A stretch of 64,000 nucleotides of DNA from Paenibacillus macquariensis (GTDB taxonomy: Bacteria; Bacillota; Bacilli; Paenibacillales; Paenibacillaceae). Below are positions 61,127 through 64,000 of this stretch, in pieces. Under the pieces are notes generated by a model, which did no database searches, was not told where the DNA came from, and worked only from the letters and a program-made list of their open reading frames with translations. How positions within the stretch are numbered: the stretch's first letter is position 1; each line of letters begins with the position of its first letter. The stretch lies in the NCBI RefSeq assembly GCF_900156375.1, contig NZ_FTNK01000017.1, positions 62,001-126,000 of the forward strand. Direction: 5' to 3'. The translations under genes and the position numbers were made by a program.

Positions 61127-64000
61127 TCATACTGATTGTTCTGATTTCACCAGCGGTGCTGGTGTTTCTGGTGATGATGATGGTGGTGTTACTGGTGGTG
61201 TTACTGGCGGTGTTACTGGCGGTGTTACTGGTGTAGAGAGCTGTACTATACCACCTGCAACACTCAGAGCATTAACTGTACTTACAATTCCATTAGCCAC
61301 AGTAAGAACAACAACATTGTATCCATTTTCTGTGGTAATAACCCCTCCGCTAGTGTCTTTCGCTGTAGCTGGTAAGAACTGCGAAATATTCGCACCTTGT
61401 TTAGTAGGTACAACTATATAATTTCCAGAACCGACGTTATTAGCCTTATTTAAATCAAAAGAACCAATTTCACTCGATTTCACGACCATAATTCTATACT
61501 CTTGAACCGCATTCTCATTAGCTGATGCTGTAAATCTAACTTGGACGTCACTTGCATTGCCGGTTTTGTTAACCGATGTAGCGGACAAGTTCGTCACTCC
61601 ATCCACCACTACAACACTTGAAAGCGTAATATCAGTTGATCCTGAAGATAAGGCATTATTACCGATATAACTTCCCGTTCCCACAGATAATACATAAGCT
61701 CGGTAGCTTTCACCGTTTTTAATCTTTGCTCCGTCTACATCTCTTGCTTCCGTTCCGAGTATCTGACTAATGTTACCCCCAGTTTTTCTTACGGGCGTAT
61801 AATTCGAGTTAGGCAATTGATTTGCCATTGCAGGAGTGAAATTAGATGCATTTTTTGTTTTGACAATCATTACACGATATTCACTAATCGTAGATTCATC
61901 ATCTATTCGATTAAATGAAACCTGCAAATCACTACCATTATTATTATCACTCACATCACTTACACCAAGATTCGTTACAGCACTAACATTGTAATTACTT
62001 GATAATGTGATCGTAGATGAGTAATCTGATAATACATTACTACCAGCATTATTCCCCGTTCCTACAGATAGAACAAATACCCGATAGTTCACACTATTCT
62101 TAATCGCGTCACCATCTACATCTTTTGCATTCGAGGCAAGTATTTGTCTAATATCATACCCCGTCTTACTTACATTCGTATAGTTGGAGCTAGATACTCT
62201 ATTGGCTGATGCTAGGTTGAAGTATCCTGCATCTGCAGACTTCACAACCATAATACGGTATTGACTAATCGTATTTTCATCATTTATGCGATTGAACGAA
62301 ACCTGCAAATCACTACCATTATTAAAATCACTTACATCCTTAACACCAAGATTCGTTACAGCACTAACATAATTATTGCCTGATAACGTAATCGAAGATG
62401 AGTAATCTGACAATGTATTGTATCCTGAATTACTTCCCGTTCCCACAGATAGGACAAATACCCGATAGCTCACACCATTCTTAATCGATGCACCATCTAC
62501 ATCTTTTGCAGTCGTTCCAAGTGATTGGCTGATATTGTATCCCGTCTTACTTATATACGTATAGTTGGAGCTAGATACTGCGTTAGCTGAAGAAAGACTA
62601 AAGCTATTCGCATTTCCGGATTTCACAACCATGACACGATAATGGCCAATATTGGATTCATCGTATGGTTTGTTGAAAGAAACACGTAAGTCTCGACCAT
62701 CATTATAGTCACTTACGTCAGATACATTAAGATTAGTTACAGCACTAACATTAGAATTGGCTGATAACACAATGGCAGATGAGTAAGCTGATAAGACATT
62801 GTTTCCTGAATAACTTCCCGTTCCTACAGACATTACAAATACCCGATAGCTTACACCATTCCTAATCGTTGAACCATCTACGTCTCTTGCACTGGAAGAA
62901 AGGACTTGGTTGATATTGTATCCCGTCTTATTTACATTCGTATAGTTATTGCTAGATACGCCATTCGCCTTAGTTTGATCAAAGTTATACGCATTGTTTT
63001 CTTTTACTACAAAAATACGATAAGAGCCTATTTTGGACTCATCTGACACTTTATTAAAGCTCACCGACAAGTCACGTCCATCGCCATAATCGCTCACATC
63101 ATCTACTCTTGTAATCACAGGAGCAACCACAGGATTGTTATTCAAAATGATAGAAGAAGACCCAGACGATAATTTATTTGAATACGTATTGCTATTATTA
63201 CTTACGGATAGAACAAACACCGTATAAGATACGCCGTTCCTAATCAGTTCTCCCGCGGTATCTCTAGAAGATGAAGTTAATGTAGTTGTTAATGTTGTAC
63301 CTGATTTGTTAACTGTCGTGTAGTTACTGCTAGAAACGCCATTTGCGGTATTTACGTCGAATTTGCTAGCATTCGTAGTCTTCACGACCATAACCCTATA
63401 ATTAGCGATATTACTATCTGTTTGTGGCTTTGTAAAAGTAACTTTCAAATCACGTCCATCACCATAGTCACTTACATCAGTAGGTGTAACGCTCGTTACA
63501 GATGCCACTGGGGAACCCACAGATAAAGTCACGGTTTGAGAAGCATTAGAGAGAATACTTGAAGTTGAATCCTTCCCTACAGTAAGTACATATACATTAT
63601 ACGATTGATTCGCCTTAACTAATTCTCCATTTGTATCCTTAGCCTGATTGGACAACGTTAGAGATACATCCCTTCCGTGAACTGGAACAGATGTATAGTT
63701 ATAGTTCGATAAAGCTGTTGTCACATTGAAACTCGAGGCATTCGCAGACTTCACAACATAAATGCGGTACTCGCCCACACCATTCTCTTTCGCTGCCTTA
63801 GGAAAGCTTACATCCAAGTCGCTTCCATTTCCCAATTGACCATTAACTCTTACATTTACATAGGATACTGGGTTTACTTCTGTAGAAGTAGTAATGGTCA
63901 CTCTTTGAGTGGAAGAATTCCAATCAACCTGTTCTCCCAATGCCTCGCTGACAAAACGAACTGGAATCATCGTTCTACCATTTATACTCTGGACAGGTAC
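61127..64000 (-). CDS. tandem-repeat surface protein, 5' end beyond the window
   Basis: At least 957 residues, open to the right edge, so the start lies outside. It opens with the end of a stalk domain (M-I-P-V-R-F-V-S-E-A-L-G, V-D-W-N-S-S). Seven repeats of about 110-125 residues follow, each with D-L-x-V-S-F-N, Y-R-V-M-V-V-K, S-S-N-Y-T and Y-R-V-F-V-L-S-V-G-T-G. The C-terminus is a T-P-P-V run and a short polar tail, without LPXTG or SLH. The repeats resemble fibronectin-like folds, but I cannot name them. Central repeats are close in DNA as well as protein, which suggests recent duplication. It is probably a surface fibre or adhesin. Confidence 0.75.
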   Translation of the reverse strand, partial: VPVQSINGRTMIPVRFVSEALGEQVDWNSSTQRVTITTSTEVNPVSYVNVRVNGQLGNGSDLDVSFPKAAKENGVGEYRIYVVKSANASSFNVTTALSNYNYTSVPVHGRDVSLTLSNQAKDTNGELVKANQSYNVYVLTVGKDSTSSILSNASQTVTLSVGSPVASVTSVTPTDVSDYGDGRDLKVTFTKPQTDSNIANYRVMVVKTTNASKFDVNTANGVSSSNYTTVNKSGTTLTTTLTSSSRDTAGELIRNGVSYTVFVLSVSNNSNTYSNKLSSGSSSIILNNNPVVAPVITRVDDVSDYGDGRDLSVSFNKVSDESKIGSYRIFVVKENNAYNFDQTKANGVSSNNYTNVNKTGYNINQVLSSSARDVDGSTIRNGVSYRVFVMSVGTGSYSGNNVLSAYSSAIVLSANSNVSAVTNLNVSDVSDYNDGRDLRVSFNKPYDESNIGHYRVMVVKSGNANSFSLSSANAVSSSNYTYISKTGYNISQSLGTTAKDVDGASIKNGVSYRVFVLSVGTGSNSGYNTLSDYSSSITLSGNNYVSAVTNLGVKDVSDFNNGSDLQVSFNRINDENTISQYRIMVVKSADAGYFNLASANRVSSSNYTNVSKTGYDIRQILASNAKDVDGDAIKNSVNYRVFVLSVGTGNNAGSNVLSDYSSTITLSSNYNVSAVTNLGVSDVSDNNNGSDLQVSFNRIDDESTISEYRVMIVKTKNASNFTPAMANQLPNSNYTPVRKTGGNISQILGTEARDVDGAKIKNGESYRAYVLSVGTGSYIGNNALSSGSTDITLSSVVVVDGVTNLSATSVNKTGNASDVQVRFTASANENAVQEYRIMVVKSSEIGSFDLNKANNVGSGNYIVVPTKQGANISQFLPATAKDTSGGVITTENGYNVVVLTVANGIVSTVNALSVAGGIVQLSTPVTPPVTPPVTPPVTPPSSSPETPAPLVKSEQSV

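Overview
The window looks like a chromosomal segment of a Paenibacillus-type Firmicute. The evidence is AGGAGG-type ribosome sites with frequent GTG/TTG starts, a T-box leader, LplB/LplC-type sugar permeases with DUF3502-type binding lipoproteins, YesM/YesN-type two-component pairs, stalk (copper amine oxidase N-terminal-like) domains, and large Ig-repeat surface proteins. No rRNA, tRNA, CRISPR array, phage or insertion sequence was seen.

Layout. 0-9.6 kb is a minus-strand run of small, mostly unlinked genes: a DUF4282-type membrane protein, a stalk protein, a SUFU protein, an HHH protein, Yip1, DIP1984 and an amidase. It is rich in decay. An MMPL exporter and an OmpR-type regulator are joined by a deletion, a VOC protein is frameshifted, and two families of repeated terminator hairpins occur. 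9.8-11.5 kb holds a T-box leader, with a probable phenylalanine specifier, ahead of an NSS-family transporter. 11.8-19.7 kb is a carbohydrate uptake module: two permeases, binding lipoprotein, YesM-type kinase, YesN-type regulator, second lipoprotein and the fossil of a third. 19.8-25.9 kb is a second, minus-strand uptake module divergent from a membrane-bound AraC-type regulator. 26.2-28.1 kb is a murQ/murK-like peptidoglycan recycling pair next to a remnant of a surface protein. msrA follows.

The most interesting region is 29.4-47.4 kb: ten genes in two divergent groups. The minus group encodes a vWA protein with an outside vWA domain, a large tubulin-like GTPase, a second protein that appears to be a tubulin-like paralogue without its nucleotide-binding glycines, a polytopic vWA protein, a beta-rich protein, a zinc-ribbon TRAFAC-type GTPase, and a GAP1-like membrane protein. 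The plus group encodes a tiny membrane protein, a zinc-ribbon membrane protein and an anchored exported protein. I read these as a trans-envelope machine with two NTPase/cytoskeletal parts inside and two vWA adhesion-type domains outside. The GTPase/GAP and tubulin families are known as predicted families; the whole assembly and the degenerate tubulin partner are my inference. Two large related palindromes sit in the only two long gaps of the minus operon.

47.5-64 kb holds a nine-repeat BIG2-type secreted protein, an acyl-CoA dehydrogenase-like flavoprotein, a HAD-IIA phosphatase, an HPP membrane protein next to a CGNR regulator, an AlgI-like O-acyltransferase with an SGNH/stalk fusion protein, a secreted helical protein behind a promoter-plus-terminator leader, an OmpR/HAMP-kinase pair, and a large tandem-repeat surface protein that runs off the right edge.
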